Shown piece after piece: positions 1-7,811 of a DNA stretch of 10,919 nt (position 1 is its first letter; every line of letters starts with the position of its first letter). The stretch is taken from positions 1 to 10,919 of the forward strand of contig JAJYGM010000477.1 in assembly GCA_021785095.1 (NCBI GenBank). The letters are read 5' to 3'. This DNA comes from Actinomycetes bacterium (lineage in GTDB: Bacteria > Actinomycetota > Acidimicrobiia > Acidimicrobiales > Bog-793). The translations under genes were made by a program, and so were the position numbers. The notes beneath the pieces were generated by a model. The model made no database searches. It worked only from the letters and a program-made list of their open reading frames with translations, and was not told the origin of the DNA.

Positions 1-595
1 GATCTGGCCGGGTTGCCTTCTTCGTCGCCCCACTCGCCTTCTTGGCAGGCGCGGAGGCGTTGGCGGCACGGGTTCGGGTCGCCTTCTTCGCTGCGGCCTT
101 GGCAGTCGACGCCTTCTTGGCGGTCGACACCTTCTTGGCGGCCTTGCGCGTGCGCGTCGCGGCCGCCTTTCGTGCCGCTTCGCTGCGGGCGCCCGCCCGA
201 GAGCGGCGCTCCCCCATCTCGCGGAGGTCCTCGAGCTTGCCCGTCGCGGCGGTGGAGGCCGAGCTGGCACGGCGGGCGGCGTCCCTCACGGTCTGGGCGC
301 CGGCCTTCCGGGCGAGGTTCAGCATGCGGTCCACCATGGCGGCGAGATCCTCGCGCCGCACCAGACCGAGCTGGTCGACCTGCCGGCGGACCTCGTCCCG
401 GACGAGTGACGCCAGTTGCTCTGCACTTCGGCGGCTGCGGGCGAGAAGGTCCTCCACCCACTCCTCGGCGTGCTCACGTCCGACCTCGCCGTCCTGGACC
501 AACTCCCGGACGATCTGCTCGGCACGCTTGCGCGTGAGCTGCGTGGCGGCCATCCCGGCATTCAGATACCGCTCGAATGGTTTCTTGGGTGCCAT
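1..595 (-). CDS. Phasin-like protein with Lys/Ala-rich H1-like tail (3' end outside window)
   Basis: The frame is open from ATG at 595 to the left edge: 198 codons and no stop, so the C-terminus is missing. Residues 1-130 are charged and helical, with a segment near 20-50 (LTRKRAEQIVRELVQDGEV, then an Asp/Glu-rich helix) and GLVRREDLAAMVDRM near 77-91. This pattern resembles the COG3937 phasin / PHA-granule-associated family. From about 140 onward the chain is almost only Lys, Ala, Thr, Arg and Ser with AAKK/AKKA repeats, like the DNA-binding tails of PhaF or bacterial H1-like proteins. Phasins coat polyhydroxyalkanoate granules and PhaF-type members also bind DNA; either role here is inference, and no PHA synthase is in view. 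There is no Shine-Dalgarno site, but a near-consensus promoter points to a leaderless mRNA. The family call is moderate; that this is a real gene is very likely. Confidence 0.8.
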   Translation of the reverse strand, partial: MAPKKPFERYLNAGMAATQLTRKRAEQIVRELVQDGEVGREHAEEWVEDLLARSRRSAEQLASLVRDEVRRQVDQLGLVRREDLAAMVDRMLNLARKAGAQTVRDAARRASSASTAATGKLEDLREMGERRSRAGARSEAARKAAATRTRKAAKKVSTAKKASTAKAAAKKATRTRAANASAPAKKASGATKKATRPD

Positions 596-630
596 ACCAC
601 TATTATACCCCTGAGCTGGACTGCTTGCAA
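595..630 (-). promoter_or_regulatory. Near-consensus sigma70-type promoter for a leaderless transcript
   Basis: On the minus strand the -35 box is TTGCAA (625-630), the spacer is exactly 17 nt (608-624) and the -10 box is a perfect TATAAT (602-607). Six nt (596-601) separate the -10 from the ATG at 595, so the expected transcription start falls on the A of the start codon. No ribosome-binding site could fit. This box is strikingly AT-rich for the local GC content. Confidence 0.65.
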
Positions 631-675
631 GAGTGAGCACTTTGGCGCCACCATCAGCGGCCCGACCTCGCTGTC

Positions 676-1446
676 TCAGGAGGTTCTGAGCACAGCCTCC
701 ACGAGCGATGTGAGGTCCGATGCCTCGACGTCGGGCGCCGGCTCGACCGGTCCGTGACCGGCCGGCGTGACGCCGGTCAGCACGAGCCCGAAGGAGACGC
801 CGAGCAGGCGAGCGAAGCGGCCGTCGGTCGATGGACGGTCGCCGACCATGATCGAGATGTCGCCGTAGCGGTCAAGCACGAGGTCGGCGACCGGCTGGTG
901 CGGCTTGCCAGCGAACACCGGCTCGACCCCGCCGGCCGTCGCCACTGCGGCCACCACGGACCCGGCACCGGGCAGCAAGCCGTGAGAAGTCGGGAACGTC
1001 GCGTCCTCGTTCGTGGCGATGAGCCGCGCATGACCCTCACGGAGCGCCGTCGTGGCGGCAGCGAGCCTCGAGAAACTGAACCCGACGTCCATCCCCACGA
1101 CGACGCTCCGGACCGTCTTCGGGTCGCCCTCTCCTGGCTCGATGACCTCCGCCCCACGCCCCTCGAGCTCCTCTTTCACGCCCGGCCCCCCGACGAGCAG
1201 CACCCGTTCGCCCGGCTCGACCAGTCGGGCAGCCGCCATCGAGGAGCTGACGACGTCATCGGGGGAGGCGGGGATGCCGATCGAGGTGAGCTTCTTCACG
1301 TGGTCGGCAACTCGGGGCCATGAGTTGTTGGTGAGGAAGGCGACGCGCTCGCCGGCGTCACGCAAGCGCTGCACCGCCGCCGCGGCCCCGGGCACCGGCA
1401 CGTCGGCGAGCCAGACGACCCCGTCGCAGTCGAGCAGCCAAGTCAC
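676..1446 (-). CDS. HAD-superfamily subfamily IIA hydrolase (NagD/phosphoglycolate-phosphatase-like)
   Basis: A 256-aa cytosolic phosphatase of the HAD-IIA group, which hydrolyses small phosphate esters such as sugar phosphates or phosphoglycolate; the substrate cannot be read from sequence. All motifs are present: motif I LLDCDGVVW with nucleophile Asp6 and acid/base Asp8, motif II TNNS at 39-42, the family signature ATNEDATFP near 144-152, motif III Lys181 in FAGKPHQP, and motif IV GDRPSTDGRFA with Asp203 and Asp208. I chose GTG at 1446 because it places Asp6 at the usual distance from the N-terminus. An in-frame GTG at 1476 would add ten residues unlike the family. Neither start has a clear Shine-Dalgarno site. 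The gene is divergent from the DUF1015 gene and lies upstream of the phasin-like gene in the same orientation. In many actinobacteria a HAD-IIA gene sits next to a TPR gene and tlyA; here a TPR gene is 7.5 kb away. Confidence 0.88.
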   Translation of the reverse strand: MTWLLDCDGVVWLADVPVPGAAAAVQRLRDAGERVAFLTNNSWPRVADHVKKLTSIGIPASPDDVVSSSMAAARLVEPGERVLLVGGPGVKEELEGRGAEVIEPGEGDPKTVRSVVVGMDVGFSFSRLAAATTALREGHARLIATNEDATFPTSHGLLPGAGSVVAAVATAGGVEPVFAGKPHQPVADLVLDRYGDISIMVGDRPSTDGRFARLLGVSFGLVLTGVTPAGHGPVEPAPDVEASDLTSLVEAVLRTS

Positions 1447-1528
1447 GGGCGAATGCTGCCAGAGCGAGAGCAGCACGGGCGAACAGACCGTCTGGCGATG
1501 TGACCGGGCATCCTGGTAGGTAAGACGG

Positions 1529-2728
1529 ATGGCACGGTTTGTCGCGTGGCGCGCGACGGTCTACGACAGGTCTCGCGTCGACCCACAGGACGTGGTCGCG
1601 CCACCTTACGACGTGGTCGGTGCGGCCGAGCGGGCCGAGCTCGCGGCACGGTCCGCCTACAACTCGATCCTCGTCGAGCTCCCCGTCGACCCCTCTGGCG
1701 GCGACGAGTACCAGCACGCAGCTGCCATCTGGCAGGAGTGGCACGAGAGCGGCATCGTGCGAGTGGCCGGGGAGGCTGCGCTGTACGTGTACCGCATGAC
1801 CTTCGTCGAGGAGGACGGGACGAGGCGCTCGACGACAGGCGTGCTCGGCGCGCTCGGCCTCGACCCATCGCATGCCGGGGACGTCCTGCCACACGAGCAG
1901 ACGATCTCGAAGGACAAGCACGACCGGCTGTCGTTGCTGCGGGCCGCCCGTACGAACTTCTCACCGATCTGGGGGCTCTCGCTCGCCGGCGGCCTCGGTG
2001 ACCTCTGCGAAGTCGCCGCGAAGAGCGCCGGGGATTCCTGGCGGGCCACCGACGAGGCGGGCACGCTCCACGAGTGCTTCGCCGTGGACGACTCGAGCCT
2101 CGTGGAGCAGGTCGTCGCGCTCGTGGCCACGACGCCGGTGCTGATCGCTGACGGTCATCACCGGTACGAGACCGCGTGCGCCTACTACGAGGAGACCGAC
2201 GGATCGCCCGGATCCGATGCGGTCCTCGCCTACGTGGTCGAGCTGTCCGAGCGCGAGCTCGCGGTGCAGGCCATCCACCGCCTCATCAACGGCGTCGACG
2301 CGGGCTCACTGCCGGAGATCCTCGAGAGGTCCTTCGAGCTCAGGCCCGGTCCGTCGGATCCCGTCGAGCTGCGCAACATGATGGCGGCGGAGGGAGCTCT
2401 CGGGCTTCTGCTCCCCGGTGGTCGCGCACACCTGCTCACCCCACGGCCCGACCTGCTCCTGCCGGGCGAGGACGAACTCGACTCGACGCGTCTCGCCCGG
2501 GCTCTCGCGAACACCCCGCACGCCGAGGTCTCATACCAGCACGGGGCGGTCGAGGCGGCCCGAGCGGTCCTCGAGGGGCGGGCGGAAGCCGCCGTGTTGC
2601 TGCGCCCGGTCTCGGTGGAGCAGATCCGTGCCGTCGCGCACGGCGGTCGCCGGATGCCGCCGAAGTCGACGTTCTTCCACCCGAAGCCCCGGACCGGGAT
2701 GGTGTTCCGGGAGCTCGACGCTGGTTGA
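1529..2728 (+). CDS. DUF1015 family protein (COG4198)
   Basis: A 399-aa soluble protein, full length for DUF1015. Family hallmarks are visible in order: APPYDVV at 24-30, the block HEQT with KDKHDRL and NFSPIWGL across 122-150, the most conserved motif ADGHHRYETA at 207-216, and AIHRLI near 249-254. The family is widespread but its biochemical activity is not established. The invariant His/Asp/Arg cluster suggests an enzyme, which is inference. It is the only plus-strand protein gene in the window. It is divergent from the HAD gene across a short gap and ends 16 nt before the end of the convergent korB, with no obvious terminator between them. The ATG at 1529 has only a weak GGTAGG upstream. 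It is the first start in the frame and the family motifs begin soon after it, so it is well supported. Confidence 0.93.
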   Translation: MARFVAWRATVYDRSRVDPQDVVAPPYDVVGAAERAELAARSAYNSILVELPVDPSGGDEYQHAAAIWQEWHESGIVRVAGEAALYVYRMTFVEEDGTRRSTTGVLGALGLDPSHAGDVLPHEQTISKDKHDRLSLLRAARTNFSPIWGLSLAGGLGDLCEVAAKSAGDSWRATDEAGTLHECFAVDDSSLVEQVVALVATTPVLIADGHHRYETACAYYEETDGSPGSDAVLAYVVELSERELAVQAIHRLINGVDAGSLPEILERSFELRPGPSDPVELRNMMAAEGALGLLLPGGRAHLLTPRPDLLLPGEDELDSTRLARALANTPHAEVSYQHGAVEAARAVLEGRAEAAVLLRPVSVEQIRAVAHGGRRMPPKSTFFHPKPRTGMVFRELDAG

Positions 2729-2744
2729 CGAGCGGCAGGCCGCG

Positions 2745-3767
2745 CTACTCGACGGTCCAGGTCGTGCCGGAAGCGAGTAGAGCCTGCAGGTCGCCCGGTC
2801 CCTTGCGGGTCTGAGCCTCGAGCAGCTGCCCGTCGACGAGGCTCCCGTAGTCGGGCCGCTCGACGGCGCGGAACACGCCCATCGGCGTCGGCTCGTGCGG
2901 TCCGCGAGCCAGTCGTGAGAGTGCGAATGCGAGCCCCGGGTCTTCGCGTCGCTCGTCGTGTACGAGGAGGGCGTCCTCGCCGACATCTGCCACCTCGACG
3001 AGCTCGAGCTGGCCCCGGTCGTTCATGACGACACCCCGGTGCCCATCGGCACCGAAACGAATCGCCTTCCCGTGCTCGAGCGGGATCAACATCTCCTCCC
3101 GGCTCGCCTTGCCGGTGACCTGCTCGAACGCACCGTCGTTGAAGACGTTGCAGTTCTGGTACACCTCGACGAGCGCAGCGCCTCGGTGATCGTGCGCCCG
3201 GCGGAACATCTCCTGCATGTGCTTGCGGTCCATGTCGTGCGTGCGCGCCACGAAGGACGCCTCGGCACCGAGCGCCAAGCTCACGGGGTTGAACGGTGCG
3301 TCGAGCGAACCGAACGGAGTGGACTTGGTGACCTTGCCCACCTCCGACGTCGGTGAGTACTGGCCCTTCGTGAGCCCGTAGATCTGGTTGTTGAACAGCA
3401 GGATCGTGATGTTCACATTGCGCCGGAGCGAGTGGATGAGGTGGTTTCCACCGATCGAGAGGGCGTCGCCGTCACCTGAGATCACCCAGACATCGAGATC
3501 GGGCCGCGAGATGGCGAGCCCGGTCGCGATCGCCGGTGCGCGCCCGTGGATCGAGTGCATGCCGTAGGTGTTCATGTAGTAGGGGAAGCGGGCCGCGCAC
3601 CCGATGCCGGACACGAACACCGTGTTCTCCCGGCGGACGCCGAGGTCGGGCAGGAGGAACTGCAGCGCGGCGAGGATCGAGTAGTCCCCGCAGCCCGGGC
3701 ACCAGCGGACATCCTGATCGCTCGCCCAGTCCTTGCGCGTCGTGACGGGAACGGCGGTGTCGGTCAC
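2745..3767 (-). CDS. korB: 2-oxoacid:ferredoxin oxidoreductase subunit beta (KorB)
   Basis: The TPP- and Fe-S-binding subunit (340 aa) of 2-oxoglutarate (or other 2-oxoacid):ferredoxin oxidoreductase. The enzyme oxidatively decarboxylates a 2-oxoacid to acyl-CoA and reduces ferredoxin, reversibly. Cluster ligands fit the beta family: WCPGCGD gives Cys23 and Cys26, GIGC gives Cys57, and YQNCN gives Cys206. The TPP/Mg site is GDGD at 98-101 continuing through GGNH to NNQIYGLTKGQ (126-136). There is no extra 8Fe ferredoxin domain, so an external ferredoxin is needed. The GTG start at 3767 overlaps the korA stop as GTGA, with GAGGAG just upstream inside korA, which argues for translational coupling and 1:1 subunit ratio. 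Two-subunit KorAB is typical of actinobacteria such as Mycobacterium. Substrate preference for 2-oxoglutarate is inferred from family, not proven. Confidence 0.95.
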   Translation of the reverse strand: MTDTAVPVTTRKDWASDQDVRWCPGCGDYSILAALQFLLPDLGVRRENTVFVSGIGCAARFPYYMNTYGMHSIHGRAPAIATGLAISRPDLDVWVISGDGDALSIGGNHLIHSLRRNVNITILLFNNQIYGLTKGQYSPTSEVGKVTKSTPFGSLDAPFNPVSLALGAEASFVARTHDMDRKHMQEMFRRAHDHRGAALVEVYQNCNVFNDGAFEQVTGKASREEMLIPLEHGKAIRFGADGHRGVVMNDRGQLELVEVADVGEDALLVHDERREDPGLAFALSRLARGPHEPTPMGVFRAVERPDYGSLVDGQLLEAQTRKGPGDLQALLASGTTWTVE

Positions 3768-5749
3768 TTGCTCTCCTCCTCGAGGCTCGGATCGCTCCCG
3801 CCGCTGCCGTCGAGGCCGCCGAGCTCGACGAGCGCGTCGAGCACGGCGTGCTCGATCTCGGCCACGCGAAACGGCGTGCCCTGCACCTTCGTGAGCGCCC
3901 TCGCGTCGACGAGGAAGTCCGCGCGCACGAGCTTCGTCAGGTGGCCCAGGTTGCCCTCGGGCACGATGACACGGTCGTAGTTGCGCAGGACCTCGCCGAG
4001 GTTCGCCGGGAACGGGTTGAGGTGCATGAGGTGCGCCTGTGCGACCTGCTTGCCAAGGGCGCGGATACGACGGACCGCCGCCGTGATGGCGCCGTACGTG
4101 GAGCCCCAGCCAAGCAGCAGGACCCTGGCGTCACCCGCCGGGTCGTCCACGACGACGTCCGGGATGTCCTTCGCGATGCCGGCGATCTTCGCCGCGCGAA
4201 GGTGCACCATCCGCTCGTGGTTGACGGGATCGTACGAAACCTCACCGGTGACGTCCTGCTTCTCGAGACCGCCGATGCGGTGCTCGAGACCCGGCGTGCC
4301 CGGCAACGCCCACGGGCGGGCGAGCGTCTCCGGATCCCGCTGGTACGGAAGGAAGGCGGCTGGTGGCGACCCGGCCGTCTCGCCGTCGATCTCCGCGTCG
4401 TCACCTCCCTCACCTTCCGGCGCGGCCGGAGGCGAGGCGAAGGTCGTGGCGATGAGCGGTAGATCGGCAACGGACGGGATCCGCCACGGCTCCGAGCCGT
4501 TCGCCAGGTAGCCGTCCGAGAGCAGGAAGACCGGTGTTCGGTACTTGAGGGCGATGCGCACCGCCTCGATCGCCGCCTCGAAGCAGTGAGACGGCGTCAT
4601 CGCCGCCACGATGGGAAGCGGCGCCTCTCCATGGCGGCCGAACATGGCGTGCAGGAGGTCGGCCTGCTCGGTCTTGGTCGGTAGCCCGGTGGACGGGCCG
4701 CCTCGCTGGATGTCGACGACGAGGAGCGGGAGCTCCAGGCTCACGGCGAGGCCGACCGTCTCCGACTTGAGGTCGATACCGGGTCCGCTCGTCGTCGTGA
4801 CCCCGAGCGCGCCGCCGAAGGCGGCCCCGAGGGCGGCCCCGACGCCGGCGATCTCATCTTCGGCCTGGAGGGTGCGAACGCCGAAATTCTTGTGCCGCGA
4901 GAGCTCGTGGAGGATGTCGGACGCCGGGGTGATCGGATACGAGCCGAGGAAGAGGGGCACGTTGCCGAGCTGGGCGGCGGCGATCAAGCCCCACGCGAGG
5001 GCGGTGTTCCCGGTGATGTTCGTGTACGTCCCGGGCTCGTGCTCGGCGGCGGGGATCTCGTAGACGGCGTCGAAGAGCTCGGCGGTCTCACCGAAGTGGT
5101 GGCCGGCACGGAACGCGAGCGTGTTCGCCTCGACCACGACCGGGCTCTTCGCATAGCGCTCGGCGACCCACTTCTCGGTGACGTCCGTCGGCCGCTGGTA
5201 CATCCAGGACACGAGCCCGAGGGCGAAGAAGTTCTTGCTCCGCTCGGCGTCGCGCGGCTTCGCGCCGGTCTGCTTGCACGCTTCGAGCGTGAGCGTCGTC
5301 ATCGGGACTTCGTAGACCTTGAAGCTCGACAGGCTGCCGTCGGTGAGCGGGTTCGAGGTGTAGCCCGCCTTGTCGAGGGCGCGGTCGTCGAAAGCATCCG
5401 AATTGAGGACGATCGTGCCGCCGACAGGTAGGTCGCCTACGTTCGCCCGCAATGCCGCCGGGTTCATCGCGACGAGGATGTTGGGGGCGTCCCCGGGAGT
5501 GAGGATGTCGTGGTCCGAGATGTGGACCTGGAATGCGGACACGCCGGCGAGAGTGCCGGCCGGAGCTCGGATCTCGGCCGGGAAGTTCGGGAGGGTCGAC
5601 AGGTCGTTGCCGAACACGGCGCTCTCGGTCGTGAACTGGTCGCCGGTGACCTGCATTCCGTCGCCGGAGTCACCGGCGAATCGGATCACCACCCGGTCGA
5701 CCTGCTCGACGTGTCGAGCACCCGATGAGGTCTGGGTCGTGCTGGTCAC
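3764..5749 (-). CDS. korA: 2-oxoacid:ferredoxin oxidoreductase subunit alpha with fused gamma domain (KorA)
   Basis: A 661-aa fused gamma-alpha subunit. The N-terminal gamma domain starts at VIRFAGDSGDGMQ (21-33) and runs to about residue 225. The alpha domain begins near GNTALAWG (247-254) and carries YPITPASD (271-278), QAEDE near 295-299 and TTSGPG (319-324), followed by the RGGPSTGLPT block near 348-357. A long acidic, Pro-rich linker follows before the C-terminal domain. It partners KorB. The same frame is open far upstream, but that extension overlaps fbaB and has no homology. GTG at 5749, with GGAG eight nt before it, directly precedes the conserved domain. A possible -10 box TAAACT lies at 5784-5789 with no convincing -35, so the operon may have its own promoter after the fbaB hairpin; this is weak. 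Confidence 0.94.
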   Translation of the reverse strand: MTSTTQTSSGARHVEQVDRVVIRFAGDSGDGMQVTGDQFTTESAVFGNDLSTLPNFPAEIRAPAGTLAGVSAFQVHISDHDILTPGDAPNILVAMNPAALRANVGDLPVGGTIVLNSDAFDDRALDKAGYTSNPLTDGSLSSFKVYEVPMTTLTLEACKQTGAKPRDAERSKNFFALGLVSWMYQRPTDVTEKWVAERYAKSPVVVEANTLAFRAGHHFGETAELFDAVYEIPAAEHEPGTYTNITGNTALAWGLIAAAQLGNVPLFLGSYPITPASDILHELSRHKNFGVRTLQAEDEIAGVGAALGAAFGGALGVTTTSGPGIDLKSETVGLAVSLELPLLVVDIQRGGPSTGLPTKTEQADLLHAMFGRHGEAPLPIVAAMTPSHCFEAAIEAVRIALKYRTPVFLLSDGYLANGSEPWRIPSVADLPLIATTFASPPAAPEGEGGDDAEIDGETAGSPPAAFLPYQRDPETLARPWALPGTPGLEHRIGGLEKQDVTGEVSYDPVNHERMVHLRAAKIAGIAKDIPDVVVDDPAGDARVLLLGWGSTYGAITAAVRRIRALGKQVAQAHLMHLNPFPANLGEVLRNYDRVIVPEGNLGHLTKLVRADFLVDARALTKVQGTPFRVAEIEHAVLDALVELGGLDGSGGSDPSLEEESK

Positions 5750-5820
5750 GTGCTCGTCTCCATCCCCGTCTGTGTTTCTTGTGAGTTTACCGCCGTGAGA
5801 CGAAGCCCCTCCTGATGTCT

Positions 5821-5848
5821 CAAGCGCCTCGTCGGGGCGAGGCGCTTG
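5821..5848 (-). terminator. Strong hairpin after fbaB, probable terminator or mRNA 3' end
   Basis: Perfect 11-bp inverted repeat CAAGCGCCTCG / CGAGGCGCTTG with a 6-nt loop, starting 17 nt after the fbaB stop and 71 nt before the korA start. There is no clear T-run on the minus strand, so it may act as a weak terminator, a Rho-assisted end or an mRNA-stabilising stem that separates fbaB from korAB expression. Confidence 0.55.
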
Positions 5849-5865
5849 TTCCTGCCAGCGCGGCT

Positions 5866-6921
5866 TCAGGCGACCGTGATGCCCGGGTCGAGGAAGACGT
5901 CCTGCACAGCGTTGATGAGCTGCACGCCCTGCTCGAGGGGGCGCTGGAAGGACTTCCGCCCGACGATCAGACCCATTCCGCCTGCCCGCTTGTTGATGAC
6001 GGCCGTCCGCACGGCCTGCGTGAGGTCGGACTCGCCCTTCGACTCGCCGCCGGAGTTGATGAGACCGATGCGCCCGGCGTAGCAGTTCACGACCTGCCAG
6101 CGGGTGAGGTCGATCGGGTTGTCGGTCGTCAGCCGGTCGTAGACGAGCGGGTCGGTCTTCCCGAACTTGAGCGCGGTGTAGCCACCGTTGTTCTCCGGCT
6201 GCTTCTGCTTCACGATATCGGCTTCGATCGTGACCCCGATGTGGTTGGCCTGGCCTGTCAGGTCGGCCGAGACGTGGTAGTCGGCCTCCTCGGTCTTGAA
6301 GGCGGAGTTGCGCAGGTAGCACCACAGGACAGTGAAGAGGCCCGCCCGGTGCGCCTCGGCGAACATCGCGCTCACCTCGCGTATCTGACGGGTCGACTCC
6401 TCCGACCCGAAGTAGATCGTGGCTCCGACGCCGACCGCGCCGAGGTCGACTGCCTGCTGTACGGTCCCGAACGGCACCTGGTCGTACCGGTTCGGGTAGG
6501 TCAACAGCTCGTTGTGGTTGAGCTTCACGATGAACGGGATCCTGTGGGCGTACTTGCGCGCGACGATCCCGAGCCCGCCGAGCGTCGTGGCAACGGCGGA
6601 GCACTCGGCCGCGAGCGCCAGCTCGATGATGTGCTCGGGATCGAAGTACTGCGGAACCTTCGAGAAGCTCGCCGCAGCCGAATGCTCGATCCCCTGGTCC
6701 ACGGGCAGGATCGACAGGTACCCGGTGCCCCCGAGCCGTCCGTGGGTGAACATGTTCTGCAGATTGCGGAGCACCGCGATCGGCCGGTCGCTCGAGAGGA
6801 AGACGCGGTCGACGAAATCCGGTCCGGGCAAGGTGAGGCGATCTCGCGGGAAGGCGGTCGCTTCATGGTTGAGCAGTGACTCTGCTTCGTCACCGAGCAG
6901 CTCGTGGACGTCAGTCCCCAC
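5866..6921 (-). CDS. fbaB: Class I fructose-bisphosphate aldolase, E. coli FbaB (DhnA) type
   Basis: A 351-aa Schiff-base aldolase that interconverts fructose 1,6-bisphosphate with glyceraldehyde 3-phosphate and dihydroxyacetone phosphate. It has the long form of the family: [11 protein letters not shown] (71-81), IVKLNHNE (131-138), [15 protein letters not shown] (234-248) with Lys238 as the likely Schiff-base residue, DNPIDL near 267-272, GLINSGGE (286-293) as a phosphate-binding loop, and [10 protein letters not shown] (308-317). The C-terminus [16 protein letters not shown] closely matches E. coli FbaB. The GTG start at 6921 has an exact AAGGAGG (6926-6932) four nt upstream, the best Shine-Dalgarno in the window, suggesting strong translation. 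It begins 34 nt after the nucleoside phosphorylase stop and is probably cotranscribed with it. No class II (zinc) aldolase is seen in the window. Confidence 0.95.
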   Translation of the reverse strand: MGTDVHELLGDEAESLLNHEATAFPRDRLTLPGPDFVDRVFLSSDRPIAVLRNLQNMFTHGRLGGTGYLSILPVDQGIEHSAAASFSKVPQYFDPEHIIELALAAECSAVATTLGGLGIVARKYAHRIPFIVKLNHNELLTYPNRYDQVPFGTVQQAVDLGAVGVGATIYFGSEESTRQIREVSAMFAEAHRAGLFTVLWCYLRNSAFKTEEADYHVSADLTGQANHIGVTIEADIVKQKQPENNGGYTALKFGKTDPLVYDRLTTDNPIDLTRWQVVNCYAGRIGLINSGGESKGESDLTQAVRTAVINKRAGGMGLIVGRKSFQRPLEQGVQLINAVQDVFLDPGITVA

Positions 6922-6955
6922 CGTTCCTCCTTGAAACGCGGGCGATATCGATCGC

Positions 6956-7804
6956 CTACCGGTTGGAGCCGTCTACGGCCGAGCCTAATGCCGCCAGTTC
7001 GACGGCAGCCTCGGCCGCCAACCAGAACACCTGCTCCCGGACGTCGTGCGCCTTCACCCAGTCGCGGTGGTCCCATACTTCACCCGCCAGGGTGTCGCCG
7101 GCATAGAGGACCTGGCCGAGCCGGATCCTTCGGAAGGCTGCTACAGCGAGGAGCGCCGACGCCTCCATCTCGACGGTGATGCATCCCTCCTCGCGCCGCC
7201 GGGCGACCTTGCCCCGTGTCTCGCGGTAGTACGCATCAGTCGTCCAGGTCATGCCGGTGGTATGCGGCACGTGGCGGCGTTCCAGCGTCTTGCTCAGCAC
7301 GCGCACCACGTCGGGATCGGCTCGGACCGTCCGTGAGGGCGGGAGATAGTGGAAGGAGGTGCCCTCGTCCCGCAAGGCCTCGGCGACCACGACGACGTGG
7401 CCGAGCGCCAGCCCAGGATCGAGCGCACCGCATCCGCCGCACGCCACGATCGTCCGGCAGCCGTAGTCGATCACCTCCTCCAGCAGACCGGCTGCCAGCG
7501 GCGCCCCGAGCCCGGCCTGGTAGAAGGCGAAGCTCGCCCCGGTGGCGGGGTGACGAGTGACGTACACCGGCGTGCGCCCGTGCTCCGCCACGATGTGGAC
7601 GACGGTCTCGGCCGCCGTCTCCGCTGCGATCCGTTCCACGGCATCCCCGAAGAAACAGGCGACTGCCGCCTCCGGCATCTCCGGCCTCTCACGCTGGTCG
7701 AACCCGAAGTGGTTCGACGGCTCGATCATCGCCACCGGGTCCGGGTCGAACTCGAGGAGCGGAATCAGGCTGCTGTCGGGCCCGCTGCCGACGGTCTCGC
7801 TCAT
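6956..7804 (-). CDS. Nucleoside phosphorylase, uridine phosphorylase-like (PNP/UDP family)
   Basis: A 282-aa enzyme of the PNP_UDP_1 fold that cleaves nucleosides with phosphate to free base and ribose 1-phosphate. Visible signatures are [12 protein letters not shown] (95-106), the CGGCGALD strand-turn (122-129), [11 protein letters not shown] (146-156), [11 protein letters not shown] (186-196), and VEMEASAL (211-218), where the second Glu of MEA normally contacts ribose. The spacing fits COG2820 Udp-like proteins, but purine or pyrimidine preference is uncertain. ATG at 7804 lies 7 nt after the ychF stop with little Shine-Dalgarno, so it likely depends on translation from ychF. A longer same-frame extension up to 8047 lies entirely over ychF and is not credible. 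Cys122, Cys125 and the unusual Cys in CGGCGALD replace the more common small or Ile residues. Confidence 0.88.
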   Translation of the reverse strand: MSETVGSGPDSSLIPLLEFDPDPVAMIEPSNHFGFDQRERPEMPEAAVACFFGDAVERIAAETAAETVVHIVAEHGRTPVYVTRHPATGASFAFYQAGLGAPLAAGLLEEVIDYGCRTIVACGGCGALDPGLALGHVVVVAEALRDEGTSFHYLPPSRTVRADPDVVRVLSKTLERRHVPHTTGMTWTTDAYYRETRGKVARRREEGCITVEMEASALLAVAAFRRIRLGQVLYAGDTLAGEVWDHRDWVKAHDVREQVFWLAAEAAVELAALGSAVDGSNR

Positions 7805-7811
7805 CGGCCTG

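Noticed and set aside
13..757. Several plus-strand open frames (13-537, 42-614, 416-757)
   Set aside because: They are antisense shadows of the phasin-like and HAD genes with Arg/Ser/Pro-rich composition and no domain signal.
1447..1528. Divergent promoters between the HAD and DUF1015 genes
   Set aside because: Promoters are expected here, but I found no convincing -10/-35 pair on either strand.
2729..2744. Bidirectional terminator between the DUF1015 gene and korB
   Set aside because: Only a 4-bp GCGG/CCGC stem with no T tract can be formed in the short gap.
5750..6604. Long open extension upstream of korA in the same frame (total 946 codons)
   Set aside because: It overlaps the well-conserved fbaB gene in another frame, crosses the hairpin at 5821-5848 and has Arg/Pro/Gly-rich shadow composition; KorA homology starts just after GTG 5749.
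5815..6879. 354-codon plus-strand frame antisense to fbaB
   Set aside because: It mirrors fbaB codons in a high-GC genome, has no recognisable domain, and starts inside the hairpin; fbaB is certain.
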